A stretch of DNA of 64,000 nucleotides from Candidatus Desulfarcum epimagneticum (lineage in GTDB: Bacteria > Desulfobacterota > Desulfobacteria > Desulfobacterales > CR-1): contig CAACVI010000005.1 of assembly GCA_900659855.1 (NCBI GenBank), positions 1 to 64,000 of the forward strand. Direction: 5' to 3'. Positions within the stretch are counted from its first letter, which is position 1. Every line of letters starts with the position of its first letter. A program made the translations under genes and the position numbers. Positions 8,952 through 19,039 of the stretch are shown piece by piece. The notes beneath the pieces were generated by a model, which saw nothing but the letters and a program-made list of their open reading frames with translations, searched no databases and was not told where the DNA came from.

Positions 8952-10892
8952 ATGCCGATGGGAGAAAATCAAAAAATAAGACTCTTATTTTTAACCATTT
9001 TTATTACAATCCTCTTTTTCGTCGGATGCTTATCAACGGGCGCTTCGCAAGCCATGAAATCGGAGTCCGTCGCGTTGGAGTCCGTCACTTCGAATATTCC
9101 GGCCCGCCACAAGACAGGGAAATGGCCCGTATATCCGAATAAACCAACTGCTCCCAAAGTCACTATGATTCTCAAGGGTGAGCCGGTGGTAACCATGATA
9201 GACGACTGGAAGGTGAGGATCACATTCGAGACGGCGGTTCCGACACAGGCGGCCACCGTTTTTTACGGCGTCTATGATCCGGACGCATTGTTTGTATGGC
9301 CTCGGTTTCCGGCATTTGTCAAAGAAAAAGAATCCGGTAAAACCTCACATAGCGTGGAACTGGATCTGGGCGCATTGAAAAAAGCGAAGTCGGATATAGC
9401 CGATCTTGCCGCCAGAGGCGGGGGGGTGATCGCTTACAGGCTTGAGCTTTACAATATCGGCGCTCCTCGTTTGATGGAGACTGTGGCGGCTCGTCTTTAC
9501 GACAGGCGTTTCGAGTTTTACAACGGCAAACTCTTCCCGACTGTGACGGAAGGTCCTTTTGTGGACGTTATTACGAAGAATAGCGTTATTATTTCCTGGG
9601 ATACCGACAGACCGGCTAAGGGTGTCGTAAAAATCGAGGGAATGGGAAATTTTCCGACTTCAGGCGGCAAAAAAGATCATTTCGAAATGAAATTGGAGAA
9701 TTTGAAGCCCGGAGCCACTTACAATTATTCGGTGGAAGTTTCGGACCGCGGAGATTCCACAAGAACGCGACAATATTATTTCAAGACTCCGGAAGAGAAT
9801 CTTACGAAATTCAATTTTTCGGCTTTGGGCGATAGCAGAGAGGGTTACGGCGGCGGAGAGTACGGGTATAACGGAGTCAATTGCACGGTTATGCGCGCTC
9901 TTGCCACGGACGCTTTCAACAGAGACGCCGAATTCATCATTCACACGGGAGATATGGTAAACGGTTACTCGTCCGACCCGCTCGATTTCCAAATGCAGTT
10001 GGAATCTTATAAAGACTCCGTCGAAAACGTGAAACATTTTATTCCGACCTACGAGATGATGGGAAACCATGAAATTGTGGTGCGAGCATATATGGGAATA
10101 AAGGGGGCTCCCTACGGAATTTTGATGATGGATAAAGAAGGAGACGAAAGCGGCGAGGCCATATTCAGACAAGAAATGGTCAATCCTGAAAACGGACCCG
10201 ACCCTGATAACGAAGCGGCTAACGTTCCGCCCGGCAAGTCCCTGCCTCCGTATAAGGAGAGTGTGTATTATTTTGATTACGGCAATTGCCGTTTCGTGAT
10301 GATGAACAATAATTATTGGTACTCCGGCATGCCTGAAGAATATGGCGGGAACGTCGAAGGTTATATTTTAGATGATCAAATGAAATGGATACTGGATGTG
10401 TTTGCAAAAACCAAAAGCGATCATTCAATTAAGCATCTGTTCATTTACGCCCAGGAGCCTTTCTTTCCGGTAGGCGGGCAGCATACCACCGGGATGTGGC
10501 ACCAGGGAGGCGATCCCGCCAAAAATAATGGGCATGACCGCAGGTATATTCCGGAACGCCGAGATCAAATTTGGAATGCTTTCATAGATACGGGCAAGGC
10601 TCTGCTGGCTCAATTCGGAGACGAACACAATTACAGCAGATCTCTTATAACAAAAGACAGAAACGGCGCGCCTTACAAGCAAAAGATATGGCAGATTGTT
10701 TCGGGTGGAGCCGGAGCTCCTTTTGCCAAGAGGCATACGGGGATGCCCTGGGATGACGATGTCAAAAAGACTACCGCCCAGTATCATCATTGTCTTTATA
10801 AAGTTCGAGGCGACAAAGTATATCTCGAAGTTTACAATATCGATAATATGCTGATAGATAGCCTTGAGTTGACAAAAGACGCGCGCAAGTAA
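8952..10892 (+). CDS. Purple-acid-phosphatase-like metallophosphoesterase, lipoprotein
   Basis: A 646-residue exported phosphoesterase. A hydrophobic signal segment ends in a lipobox-like FVGC (Cys about 26), suggesting lipidation and an envelope location. A fibronectin-like N-terminal domain resembles purple acid phosphatases (VIISWDTDRPAKGVVKIEG, NLKPGATYNYSVEV). The catalytic domain shows the metal-ligand motifs ALGDSRE, HTGDMVNG and MGNHE, and a later FGDEHNYSR where GHxHxY is usual. A good AAGGAGG site precedes the ATG at 8952. It follows the broken cysC by 31 bases and precedes two radical SAM genes, probably in one transcript. The substrate is unknown; a phosphate or sulfate ester of the local product is only a guess. 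Confidence 0.8.
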   Translation: MPMGENQKIRLLFLTIFITILFFVGCLSTGASQAMKSESVALESVTSNIPARHKTGKWPVYPNKPTAPKVTMILKGEPVVTMIDDWKVRITFETAVPTQAATVFYGVYDPDALFVWPRFPAFVKEKESGKTSHSVELDLGALKKAKSDIADLAARGGGVIAYRLELYNIGAPRLMETVAARLYDRRFEFYNGKLFPTVTEGPFVDVITKNSVIISWDTDRPAKGVVKIEGMGNFPTSGGKKDHFEMKLENLKPGATYNYSVEVSDRGDSTRTRQYYFKTPEENLTKFNFSALGDSREGYGGGEYGYNGVNCTVMRALATDAFNRDAEFIIHTGDMVNGYSSDPLDFQMQLESYKDSVENVKHFIPTYEMMGNHEIVVRAYMGIKGAPYGILMMDKEGDESGEAIFRQEMVNPENGPDPDNEAANVPPGKSLPPYKESVYYFDYGNCRFVMMNNNYWYSGMPEEYGGNVEGYILDDQMKWILDVFAKTKSDHSIKHLFIYAQEPFFPVGGQHTTGMWHQGGDPAKNNGHDRRYIPERRDQIWNAFIDTGKALLAQFGDEHNYSRSLITKDRNGAPYKQKIWQIVSGGAGAPFAKRHTGMPWDDDVKKTTAQYHHCLYKVRGDKVYLEVYNIDNMLIDSLELTKDARK

Positions 10893-10921
10893 ATTCCTGA
10901 TCGATTCCTAATGGAGAAAAT

Positions 10922-12337
10922 ATGGAAAAACAGACAGATATCTTATTGATACAACCGCCTTACCCGAATTTGGCTTTCGAAACCACGAATGTTCCGCTAG
11001 GTTTGGCATGGCTCAGCGCGGTTTTGAAAAGAGAAGGTTTTAAAACTTCGGCTTACGATCTTCAGATTGAAGGAACCGATTTAAAAAAAATGGGAAAGTA
11101 TATCGAAGATATTCAGCCTGAAATTATCGGCGTTCAGTTTCACGGCCAGGTAAGTTTCAATTATTCCATGGATGTCTTGAAATATATAAAGAAAACTTTT
11201 CCGAAAATTAAGGTGGTTGTCGGAGGACAGCAGGCCACATTCAGACCCGACCCGATACTCGACGAAGGCGGAGCCGATTATATCGGACTGGGAGAGGGCG
11301 AATTGACACTCCCCGAACTAATGAAACATATGCTCGGATATCCCGGGGCGTCCAAGCCGGATTCCATACCGGGATTAATGTATAAAAAGAACGGCAAAAC
11401 AGTCGTTACGGAGCGGGGGGGGAGAATAGATGATCTCGACTCTCTTCCTCTTCCGGACAGAGACGTTTTCCAGTGGCAAAAATATCCGCAATGGGTGATA
11501 TTGACATCCCGCGGATGCCCTTACGAATGCGCGTTTTGCAGTTCAAGCAGTTTTTGGGGAAGAACCGTCAGGTTCCGGTCCGCCGAAAATGTTGTGTCCG
11601 AAATGGAGCAGCTGGTCGAAAAATATGGCGTCACATCCTTTCTCATACTTGACGACACCTTTACCCTCAAGAAAAATCGAGTCGCCAAAATAGCCGATTT
11701 GATTGTCGAAAAAAAACTTCCTGTCAAATGGGGCTGCGGCACGCGCATGGATCAGATTGATGAGTCAACGCTGAAAGATTTAAAAAGAGCCGGATGCGTC
11801 GAAATAAGTTTCGGCCTTGAAACCGCTAACCAGGCCACGCTTGACAGAATAAAGAAAGATATAAAAGTCAAACAGCAGAAGCATGCCATCAAAATCGCAA
11901 AAGCGGCGGGTTTTCAGACCCGGGTCAGCACAATGCTCGGGCTTCCGGGTGAAACTGAAAAAGAGGTGCGAAACACTCTTAATTTTCTTCTCGAAGCGCA
12001 ACCCAACGAAATACAGATTTATCCAATTCTGCCTTTTGACGGAACCACATTTTCATCAAAAACTGAAGATATGGGAGTTTCAGTTTGCGACGAAAATTAT
12101 GACAATTGGGTAAAAGACAGTTTTAAACCCATTGCGGAAAGCAGGTGGCTTTCCCGTGACAGCATCGTGAAAATGGCAAAAGAGATGGTGGCCACCCTTT
12201 CCGAAAACGGCTATACCCATATGACCGGACAGGAAGAGCTTACCAAAAAAAAGCTTGATAAAGTGGTGAGCACAGGACTTACCGCTTTTCAGCTGGTGGA
12301 AAGTTATAAAACAAAAAAAACGGAAGCCAAGATATGA
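10922..12337 (+). CDS. B12-binding-domain radical SAM protein
   Basis: A 471-residue protein with an N-terminal cobalamin-binding-like domain (PPYPNLAFE..VPLGLAWL, then VVGGQQATF and GLGEGE). The radical SAM core follows, with the 4Fe-4S/SAM motif CPYECAFC at about 199-206 and later FGLETANQATL and GLPGETEKEV. Such proteins generate a 5'-deoxyadenosyl radical for methylation, rearrangement or C-C bond chemistry. Its stop overlaps the next start (ATGA), so the two are coupled. The substrate cannot be read from sequence; location among biosynthetic genes suggests a tailoring role. Confidence 0.87.
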   Translation: MEKQTDILLIQPPYPNLAFETTNVPLGLAWLSAVLKREGFKTSAYDLQIEGTDLKKMGKYIEDIQPEIIGVQFHGQVSFNYSMDVLKYIKKTFPKIKVVVGGQQATFRPDPILDEGGADYIGLGEGELTLPELMKHMLGYPGASKPDSIPGLMYKKNGKTVVTERGGRIDDLDSLPLPDRDVFQWQKYPQWVILTSRGCPYECAFCSSSSFWGRTVRFRSAENVVSEMEQLVEKYGVTSFLILDDTFTLKKNRVAKIADLIVEKKLPVKWGCGTRMDQIDESTLKDLKRAGCVEISFGLETANQATLDRIKKDIKVKQQKHAIKIAKAAGFQTRVSTMLGLPGETEKEVRNTLNFLLEAQPNEIQIYPILPFDGTTFSSKTEDMGVSVCDENYDNWVKDSFKPIAESRWLSRDSIVKMAKEMVATLSENGYTHMTGQEELTKKKLDKVVSTGLTAFQLVESYKTKKTEAKI

Positions 12338-13818
12338 ACGAGTTGCTGCTCATCAATCCGAATATGGTATTCCCGGGCGATTCCGGAATTTCAGGCAGAT
12401 CGGCAAATATCCGGGATGTTGAAAAAGTGATAAACCTCGGGCTTCTCACCATAGCCACATGTCTGGATGACGCGGGCGTTTCCCTGAAAATTATAGATCT
12501 GGTGGGAATTCAAAATGATGCCGAAATGCTTTTAAAGGCTTTGGAAAGAGAAAAACCTCGTTATGTCGGAATAGCCTGCATCTCATGCTTTGCTTACCCC
12601 AAAGTGGCCGAATATGCAAAGCTGATTAAAAAAACGGATAAAAATATTTTTATCATGGCGGGCGGACAACATATTTCCGGCATACCTCAGATTGCAATGC
12701 GGGAAATGCCGGATGTGGATTGCGTTGTCAAAGGCGAAGGGGAATATGTCGCCAGACAGGTGATCCTGAATATGAAAAACAGACTCCCTATAGATCAAAC
12801 GCCTTCAATCATTTACCGCAGCGAGGGCGAGGTGATCGATCATACTCACATTGAGGGAGAAAAAGTCGATTTAAATAAAATTCCTTTTTTACGTTACGAC
12901 CTTTATCCTGATTTTAAAAAATTTTCTCCTCATGTGGAAGAGAGTCGGTGGTGTCCTTTTAAATGTCACTTCTGCACTTCCACTCCCATGGCAAATGGGG
13001 TCAGCAGCAAAGATATGCCCCGGTTTGTGGATGAACTCGAATATGTGCGATCTCTTTACGGGCAACTCAAAGAAAAACTGAAATTCTTTCTGGCATGTTC
13101 GACTTTCGGACTTAAAAAAAAGAGAATAGAAGAGTTTATCAGAATTATGAGGGAAAAAGAGTTGAATATCGAATGGCGGACAGAGACCCGGGTCGATCTG
13201 CCGATTGTTGACTATCTCGAAGAATTGGTTGAAGTGGGATTGTCTGTGATTGATCTCGGACTCGAATCCGGAAGCCCTCGTATGCTCCGTTTGATGAACA
13301 AATGTCCGAATCCTGAAAAATATTTGGAAGACGCTGAAATTTTCATATCAAAAGTCAGCAAAATAAAAAACCTGGCCCTCAAAGTCAACCTGGTTTTTTA
13401 TGCCGGAGAAACGCCCGATACGGTCATGGAAAGCACGAATTTTTTATTTAAACACAGGGCGCATATAGACAGCATGTCGGCGGGGCCGGTTGTGCTTTAT
13501 CCCGGTGTGCCCATGGAAGAGCTGTTTCCCCAATATGAGGCTGACTACGGCTCTTCGTTTGTCAAAGGAGAGTTCTGGGAAAAAGTCCACGCCAAACCTG
13601 TTAACTCATCCATTCATTTCAGTTTCAATCAACTCAACGAAATGGCTTTGACGCTGTCAAAAATGCTTTGCCGGGGCAAGGAATACTTCGAAGTTAAAAA
13701 GTACGGGCAATTTCCCCTTGGCCTGGAATTTAAAGATTTTCAAAATATGGTTAGTGAGCTGGAGCCACATAAATTGCCATTTGATTTTAGCATGCAAAAA
13801 TCAGCCCTGTCCGGTTAA
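12334..13818 (+). CDS. B12-binding-domain radical SAM protein, second of a pair
   Basis: A 494-residue relative of the preceding gene, started by an ATG that overlaps its stop by four bases. The N-terminal cobalamin-type domain shows MAGGQHISG and VKGEGEYVARQV. The radical SAM cluster motif is CPFKCHFC at about 207-214, followed by WRTETRVDLPIVDYLEE and IDLGLESGSPRML. The pairing with a second radical SAM enzyme suggests that they act in sequence or together on one substrate. The region after its stop holds transposase debris, so the operon seems to end here. Confidence 0.87.
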   Translation: MNELLLINPNMVFPGDSGISGRSANIRDVEKVINLGLLTIATCLDDAGVSLKIIDLVGIQNDAEMLLKALEREKPRYVGIACISCFAYPKVAEYAKLIKKTDKNIFIMAGGQHISGIPQIAMREMPDVDCVVKGEGEYVARQVILNMKNRLPIDQTPSIIYRSEGEVIDHTHIEGEKVDLNKIPFLRYDLYPDFKKFSPHVEESRWCPFKCHFCTSTPMANGVSSKDMPRFVDELEYVRSLYGQLKEKLKFFLACSTFGLKKKRIEEFIRIMREKELNIEWRTETRVDLPIVDYLEELVEVGLSVIDLGLESGSPRMLRLMNKCPNPEKYLEDAEIFISKVSKIKNLALKVNLVFYAGETPDTVMESTNFLFKHRAHIDSMSAGPVVLYPGVPMEELFPQYEADYGSSFVKGEFWEKVHAKPVNSSIHFSFNQLNEMALTLSKMLCRGKEYFEVKKYGQFPLGLEFKDFQNMVSELEPHKLPFDFSMQKSALSG

Positions 13819-13942
13819 GATTTTTGCATGTGATAAAAAGTCAGATACCTCCGGCAAAGCCGAAGGCTTGATTTGTGAACCGTTCAAAGTGGTTATATTA
13901 ATCCGGCGGAATAATTCTTTACCAATGCGCTATAAGCTGCGC

Positions 13943-14240
13943 ATGGAAAAAATTCATCCCCGCAAGCTCAGCCCTGATGTTCGACAACAGCTTCGCCACC
14001 AAATCATAAGACTGCGCAAACAAGTCGGAAGCACAGCGAAATCAGCGAGATCGCTGGTGTCAAGACACTGTTCCTGCAGCACATGGTGGGCGCAGAAGGA
14101 GGCGTTCATTCCTGTCCTCCTGCCAGAACCAGAGAGCAACTCAGGGAAAAAGCCCTGTCGCATTTGAGAAAACTTCAAAAGATGCCCAAGCAAGTAATGA
14201 AATACTTCAGACATCCGAAAATTCCACATGCCGCATGATT
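13943..14240 (+). pseudogene. Transposase remnant (IS630-like N-terminal helix-turn-helix region)
   Basis: The frame starting at 13943 reads MEKIHPRKLSPDVRQQL and IIRLRKQ, resembling the N-terminus of IS630-family transposases. After about 30 codons the similarity continues only in another frame (HSEISEIAGV), so the gene is frameshifted. The remainder (REQLREKALSHLRKLQ) is short and ends before 14240. No catalytic residues remain. Confidence 0.45.
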
Positions 14241-14252
14241 GAATATTTTAAA

Positions 14253-16121
14253 TAGTGCCTGAACGGAAAGTAAGATTTTGAATAATTTCAATGCGTCATA
14301 GCTTTTTTTTATTTTGAAGATTTTCCGGGTTTATGCATTTATCACTTGCATAAACGACCCATATCCATTATATAAGTTATTGTATTAAATAAAAAATAGT
14401 GGATTCGGCATGATTTCTCACAATCGCGCCTTATGAGTAAAACCCGAAAAATCTTCAGGAAAAATGTTATGCGAAAAATCACAGAAATGCAACTGAAAAT
14501 TGGTCAGGTTCCCATTTCAGACATTAAAATTGATCTTCTTTCCCGCGATGAAATTCCCCAATTATTGATGGGATTGCAGGCAATAGACTCAAATCGAAAA
14601 CTGCGAGATGAGGTTTTTAAGATTTTAAGAGGCATTGTTCCCAAAAAAATTGATCCGGATAACGGCAGGCCCGGCATGGATTTATGGAAAATTCTGGTCC
14701 TGGGGGTTTTGAGGTTAAACTCCAATTGGGATTATGACAAACTGCATCATATTGCCAATGAGCACAAGACGGTTCGTGAATTTTTAGGGCACACGATTTA
14801 TGAGTTTGACCGGAAATACGCCTTGCAGACCATCAAAGATAACCTGCGTCTGCTGAGCCCGGAAATTCTGGACAAAATAAGCCGGCTGGCGGTCAGGGCC
14901 GGTCACAAACTGAAAGGCGCCTCGGATCTTTCCGGGCGGTGCGATTCATTTGTAGTGGAAACGGATGTGCATTTTCCCACCGATATCAATCTGCTCTTAG
15001 ACGCTGTCCGGAAGATTCTGGCTCACATCAGCCGCGCATGCTCTGAAGCGGGAGTTGCCGGCTGGAGGCAGCATCGGCACAATTATCGAAAAATAAAGAA
15101 GAAGTTCAATCGGATCAACAAAATGAAGCGTTCCACATCAAAGAGTTCTGAGAAAAAAGCGATCCGGGACGCCTTGATCATGGAGGCCCATCAGGAGTAT
15201 ATTGATCTTGCGGGGTCATATGTGGAGCGGGCCGGTGAAAGCCTGAAAGCTTTAAAACACGATTTCGAAAACACGGCCCGGGCCATGGTGGTTGAGCATT
15301 TTGTCTCCCACGCCAATCGGCAGATCAATCAGATTCGCAGACGGGTGATCCAAAAGGAGACAATCCCGCATCATGAAAAGGTTTTTTCCATATTTGAAGA
15401 GCACACGGAATGGATTTCAAAGGGAAAAGCCGGCGTCCGGCAGGAACTGGGTTTAAGAGTATGTGTGCTTGAAGACCAGTATGGATTTATCCTCCATCAT
15501 CATGTCATGGAAAAACAAACGGATGAAAAAGTGACGGTTTCGATGGTAGAACAGACGAAAAGCAAATTTCCCGGTCTCAGGGCGTGCAGTTTTGACAAAG
15601 GATTTTACAGTCCCGACACCGCGCGAAAGCTTAAAAAATATCTTGACCTTGTGATTCTTCCCAAAAAAGGCGCGCTGTCCAAAAAGGACAAAGAAGTGGA
15701 GCATTCGCCGGATTTTATAGCCGGGAGACGTCGCCATTCCGCTGTTGAGTCAGGGATAAACGCCCTTGAGAATCATGGGCTGGACATCTGCCGGGATCAC
15801 GGGATTTTCGGGTTCAAACGGTATGTCGCTCTATCGGTCACGGCTCGGAATATTCAGATATTAGGGGCCATGATTCAAAAAAAGAGACTGAAACGAATCA
15901 AGCGGAGAAAAGGGCAGACGCCGTTGCGGCAGGCCGCATAGAGTCGGCTGGAAAATCCATATCTCCGGGTCATACAGGAGAGGTTCGCCCGGAGACCTGT
16001 AAAGTGAATAAAAATGGACGAAATTTCGGACGAGACGGCAAATTGAGGCAAAAACAGAACTGGAAAATTTCCCGGGGGAAATAAAATCAACCTCGCGCAG
16101 GGGGTTTTCGTTCAGGCACTA
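14253..16121. mobile_element. ISNCY-like insertion sequence with terminal inverted repeats
   Basis: The left end TAGTGCCTGAACGGAAA at 14253 is matched in reverse complement at the right end (TTTTCGTTCAGGCACTA, ending 16121). The 1869-bp element contains one transposase gene (14433-15941). No convincing target duplication is visible beyond AA. It lies in former transposase debris between the radical SAM pair and the sulfotransferase. Confidence 0.75.
14433..15941 (+). CDS. ISNCY-family transposase
   Basis: A 502-residue transposase. The N-terminal region has GRPGMDLWKILVLGVLRLNSNWDYDKLHHIANEH cut here only by description: GRPGMDLWKILVLG followed by LNSNWDYDKLHHIANEH. The central region has VVETDVHFPTDINLL, and the C-terminus has CSFDKGFYSPD and RRRHSAVESGINALENHGLD, consistent with a DDE-type catalytic core. 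It appears full length and lies between matching inverted repeats, so the element may be active. Confidence 0.85.
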   Translation: MSKTRKIFRKNVMRKITEMQLKIGQVPISDIKIDLLSRDEIPQLLMGLQAIDSNRKLRDEVFKILRGIVPKKIDPDNGRPGMDLWKILVLGVLRLNSNWDYDKLHHIANEHKTVREFLGHTIYEFDRKYALQTIKDNLRLLSPEILDKISRLAVRAGHKLKGASDLSGRCDSFVVETDVHFPTDINLLLDAVRKILAHISRACSEAGVAGWRQHRHNYRKIKKKFNRINKMKRSTSKSSEKKAIRDALIMEAHQEYIDLAGSYVERAGESLKALKHDFENTARAMVVEHFVSHANRQINQIRRRVIQKETIPHHEKVFSIFEEHTEWISKGKAGVRQELGLRVCVLEDQYGFILHHHVMEKQTDEKVTVSMVEQTKSKFPGLRACSFDKGFYSPDTARKLKKYLDLVILPKKGALSKKDKEVEHSPDFIAGRRRHSAVESGINALENHGLDICRDHGIFGFKRYVALSVTARNIQILGAMIQKKRLKRIKRRKGQTPLRQAA

Positions 16122-16132
16122 AATAAGACCGT

Positions 16133-16182
16133 GAGCCGCCTGAAGGTGGCTGTCAATCAAACAGACTGAGCGGCTCTTTTTT
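16133..16182 (+). terminator. Rho-independent terminator-like hairpin
   Basis: GAGCCGC at 16133-16139 pairs with GCGGCTC at 16170-16176, followed directly by six T. The loop is long (30 bases). It lies between the IS element and the sulfotransferase gene and would stop read-through from the transposase. Confidence 0.55.
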
Positions 16183-16262
16183 ATTTTATCCGGGGTTCTC
16201 TGTTTTTTTGTATAGGCTCAAATGTTATCCTAACCGAACACTGCTGTATCCGATTACGATAA

Positions 16263-17159
16263 ATGAAAAACAATATTCAGAGCAAAAATATGACAGAAAA
16301 TGATTTTCAACATATACCGTTTTCGCGCGAACAAAGGAACATAGACAGTTGTGTTTTAACCAACGCTATACCCAAAAGTGGCACTTATTTGATAAATAGA
16401 ATTGTAGAATGCCTGGAGAATTGGGAGAATACCGAAGTTCAAATCAATCATAATTTCTATTATACCTTTCCAACTCATGGCGAGGCCGGAATATTTAAAT
16501 GCCTCCCGCCCTCTTCTCTGAAAAAACTGATCAATGGCCAATTTGCAGCCGCGCATTTGCCGCACAGCAAAGATTTAGAAAAAGTTATTGCAGACGTAAG
16601 CTCGTCAAGACGAATCAAACATGTTTTTCTCTATCGTGATCCAAGAGACATACTTGTGAGTTATACAAGATATGTCACATATTCTCCAAGCTACAATAGA
16701 ACTCCGGAAGCCAGGGCTAAACAAAAATTTATGCGCCACAATTTTTCAAACGACGAGGATCGTCTGACATATATCATCCAAGAAAAAAAGGATAATTATT
16801 CTGTTGACAAGGAGGACGCTTACAATATCAAATATGATTTTTTAAAATATGAGCCATGGTTGCATAGCCGATGCGCTTATGCGATTAAATTTGAGGAACT
16901 ATATTCAGAATTGCTTGAAGTAAAGAGAAAAAGGTTGTTTGGAAAAATTTTTAAAAAACTGTTTGATTATTTGGAGATTGATATAAATACTATTGATCCG
17001 ATCAAATTTTACAACAGTGTTTATGAAAAAAGTTTTACAGCGTCTGGTGAAAAAAACAAAATTGCTCAGTATAAACATTACTTCAAAAAGCGCCATTACG
17101 AAATGCTCGACAATGCTGATTTCAAGAAAATACTTGATGTGTTTGGATATGAACAGTAA
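16263..17159 (+). CDS. Sulfotransferase-domain protein
   Basis: A 298-residue protein with the two PAPS-binding signatures of cytosolic-type sulfotransferases: the 5'-phosphosulfate loop NAIPKSGTYLINRI (about 33-46) and the 3'-phosphate motif FLYRDPRDILVSYTRY (about 122-137). The family transfers a sulfuryl group from PAPS to a hydroxyl or amine. A PAPS-forming kinase gene lies 8 kb downstream. The gene is clearly more AT-rich than the exporter and HemW-like genes, suggesting separate acquisition. It is followed by transposase debris and then a free condensation domain. Confidence 0.82.
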   Translation: MKNNIQSKNMTENDFQHIPFSREQRNIDSCVLTNAIPKSGTYLINRIVECLENWENTEVQINHNFYYTFPTHGEAGIFKCLPPSSLKKLINGQFAAAHLPHSKDLEKVIADVSSSRRIKHVFLYRDPRDILVSYTRYVTYSPSYNRTPEARAKQKFMRHNFSNDEDRLTYIIQEKKDNYSVDKEDAYNIKYDFLKYEPWLHSRCAYAIKFEELYSELLEVKRKRLFGKIFKKLFDYLEIDINTIDPIKFYNSVYEKSFTASGEKNKIAQYKHYFKKRHYEMLDNADFKKILDVFGYEQ

Positions 17160-17445
17160 ACGTTTCTCGGCCTTGATCATCGTGGAAAAGGCGCTGTCCG
17201 AATCCCGAAAAGCATCAGATGAATTGGATCGAATACCCATTGAAGGTAAGTTTGGTGAAGGCAAACGCCGTTTCAGTCTGTCAAAGATCATGAGCAAGCC
17301 GCCGGGAACCTCGAAGGCCGCCATCGCCATGGCGTTTCTGGTCATGAACATCGAAAAGTGGCTCAAATCCGCTCTTTTTTGTTTCTTTTTTTCATCAAAA
17401 AAATTGGCGTCAATACGCGATCAGACTTCAAAATTCAAGTCATAA
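17160..17445 (+). pseudogene. IS5-like transposase C-terminal fragment
   Basis: The frame encodes RIPIEGKFGEGKRRFSLSKIM and then FLVMNIEKWLKSALFCFFF. This matches the C-terminal end of IS5-type transposases (glutamate-containing EGKFGQGK block, then FLVMNLxxxL). Everything upstream is missing and the frame merges with the end of the sulfotransferase gene. The 229 bases after it, up to 17674, show no gene. Confidence 0.65.
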
Positions 17446-17674
17446 AAGGACGATGTCGCTATATGGACGGATTTTTCAGCAACCCGATCCCTTTAGAAAG
17501 TCATTGTTTATTGTTAGAGAAACGCTTCATTTTTTACAGAAAAAAATCAAAGCCCTTCAATTTGCACAGGGCATGACATACCGATTTCAGCCGTCTTTTT
17601 CGGGTCGGATTCGTCTAACCTTATAAGATAACAGCAGTTTTTTTCAGTATCTGGTTCAATAAAGGGCGTCCACA

Positions 17675-19021
17675 ATGGAAACAAACAATTTGTCTTCGCG
17701 CCAGCGGTTAATGGTGAACCATAACAAAGAGTATAAGCGATATCACATATCGACCTTTTTTTACAAAACAGCCTCGCAAATTCCATTAAACTTGTTGCAG
17801 AACTTGATATCACAGTTGCAAAATAAGCATCTTTTGTTAAGAAGTATATATACAATGGATGGTTGCCGTGAAATAGAACGGCCTGCTGAAGGATGGAATC
17901 TCATAAATGAATATGACCTGCGAAAGGATTCCGCAAAACAAAAAGCAGAGAAATTGGCTCTTATTCAGAAGCCGGAGATTGATTTGTCAAGGGAGTTGCC
18001 ATGGAAAATAGCGGTGATCCGATGGAATGAAGAGGAGACAATAATAGGTTTTACTTTCCATCACGTCGTTTTTGACGCCTATTCCCTCACAAAGTTGCTT
18101 TCAACAATTTTTGCGATATTGCAAGGCAAGTATGTGGAAATTTTAGGGGATGATTACAGTATATTTGTCGATTTGGAAAAAAGATTATGCGCAAGCGCGG
18201 AAGGCGAGAAGGCAAAAATTTTTTGGGGCAAAGAGCTTGAGAAAAGCCGGCTTCAAATTACTTATAAGGATAAATACATATGCAAACGGGATTCTCATAA
18301 AATTCTTTCAGGCAATTCCAGTGAATATGGAAAAGTTATAAGTCAATACGAAGACATCGCTTCCAGAGGGCACTCGTTTGCTTATCCGATATCTCTGTCC
18401 GGGAAGATCCGCGCCTTTTGCTCAAGGAATCAAATCAGGAGAAACATCTTGCTGCAATATATCTATATGATGAGCATAGCGCGACTAAATAATCAGAAAG
18501 ATATTGTCATGGGAAACATAGTCACTCATCCGAGAAATAAAAAACTGAAAAATATTCTGGGGCCCTGTGTCAACACCATATTCTCCCGCTTAGTCATTGA
18601 AAAGAACATGAATCGCCTGGAGCATCTCAAAGAGTTTAATCACACTCTGATCCGGCAATTGCGCTACTACTGGTATCCTCAGATTAAAATATTAGAAATG
18701 AAGCGTGAGGAATGGAATATTTCCCCCCGAAACTTTGATATTGCCATGCCTGTTATATTCAATTATATTCGTTCTAAACTGATAGCAGAAGGAGACATGC
18801 TGAACAAACTTTCGCATACCGTAAAAGGAGGCATAGCGCTGACAGGGATTGCGCCGGAAAAAAGTTTTGTATGGTCTAATACGGATATAGTTTTAATAAT
18901 AGTTGTCAGAGACAATGAGATTAAGGGCAATTTGCGAATAAAGAAACGCAAATTTAAAGAGGCGTTTGGCCGGGAACTGATTGAGGAGATGAAAAAATTG
19001 CTGCGGGAAATACTGGAATAA
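17675..19021 (+). CDS. Stand-alone condensation-domain acyltransferase
   Basis: A 448-residue protein of the NRPS condensation/acyltransferase superfamily with the catalytic motif HHVVFDA (His pair at about 129). This is the HHxxxDG motif with Ala for Gly. There is no carrier, adenylation or thioesterase domain, so it must act in trans. Such proteins form amides or esters between a carrier-bound acyl group and an amine or alcohol. The following genes (Fe-S protein, unknown protein, fused exporter) run in the same direction with short gaps. AT-rich like its neighbours. It could join moieties in the product made by the 30-40 kb genes; this is inference. Confidence 0.75.
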   Translation: METNNLSSRQRLMVNHNKEYKRYHISTFFYKTASQIPLNLLQNLISQLQNKHLLLRSIYTMDGCREIERPAEGWNLINEYDLRKDSAKQKAEKLALIQKPEIDLSRELPWKIAVIRWNEEETIIGFTFHHVVFDAYSLTKLLSTIFAILQGKYVEILGDDYSIFVDLEKRLCASAEGEKAKIFWGKELEKSRLQITYKDKYICKRDSHKILSGNSSEYGKVISQYEDIASRGHSFAYPISLSGKIRAFCSRNQIRRNILLQYIYMMSIARLNNQKDIVMGNIVTHPRNKKLKNILGPCVNTIFSRLVIEKNMNRLEHLKEFNHTLIRQLRYYWYPQIKILEMKREEWNISPRNFDIAMPVIFNYIRSKLIAEGDMLNKLSHTVKGGIALTGIAPEKSFVWSNTDIVLIIVVRDNEIKGNLRIKKRKFKEAFGRELIEEMKKLLREILE

Positions 19022-19039
19022 ATAAATTTTGGAGAAGAA

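Noticed and set aside
13840-13880. Short GC stem after the second radical SAM gene as a terminator
   Set aside because: The stem is only about five base pairs with mismatches and no T-run follows.
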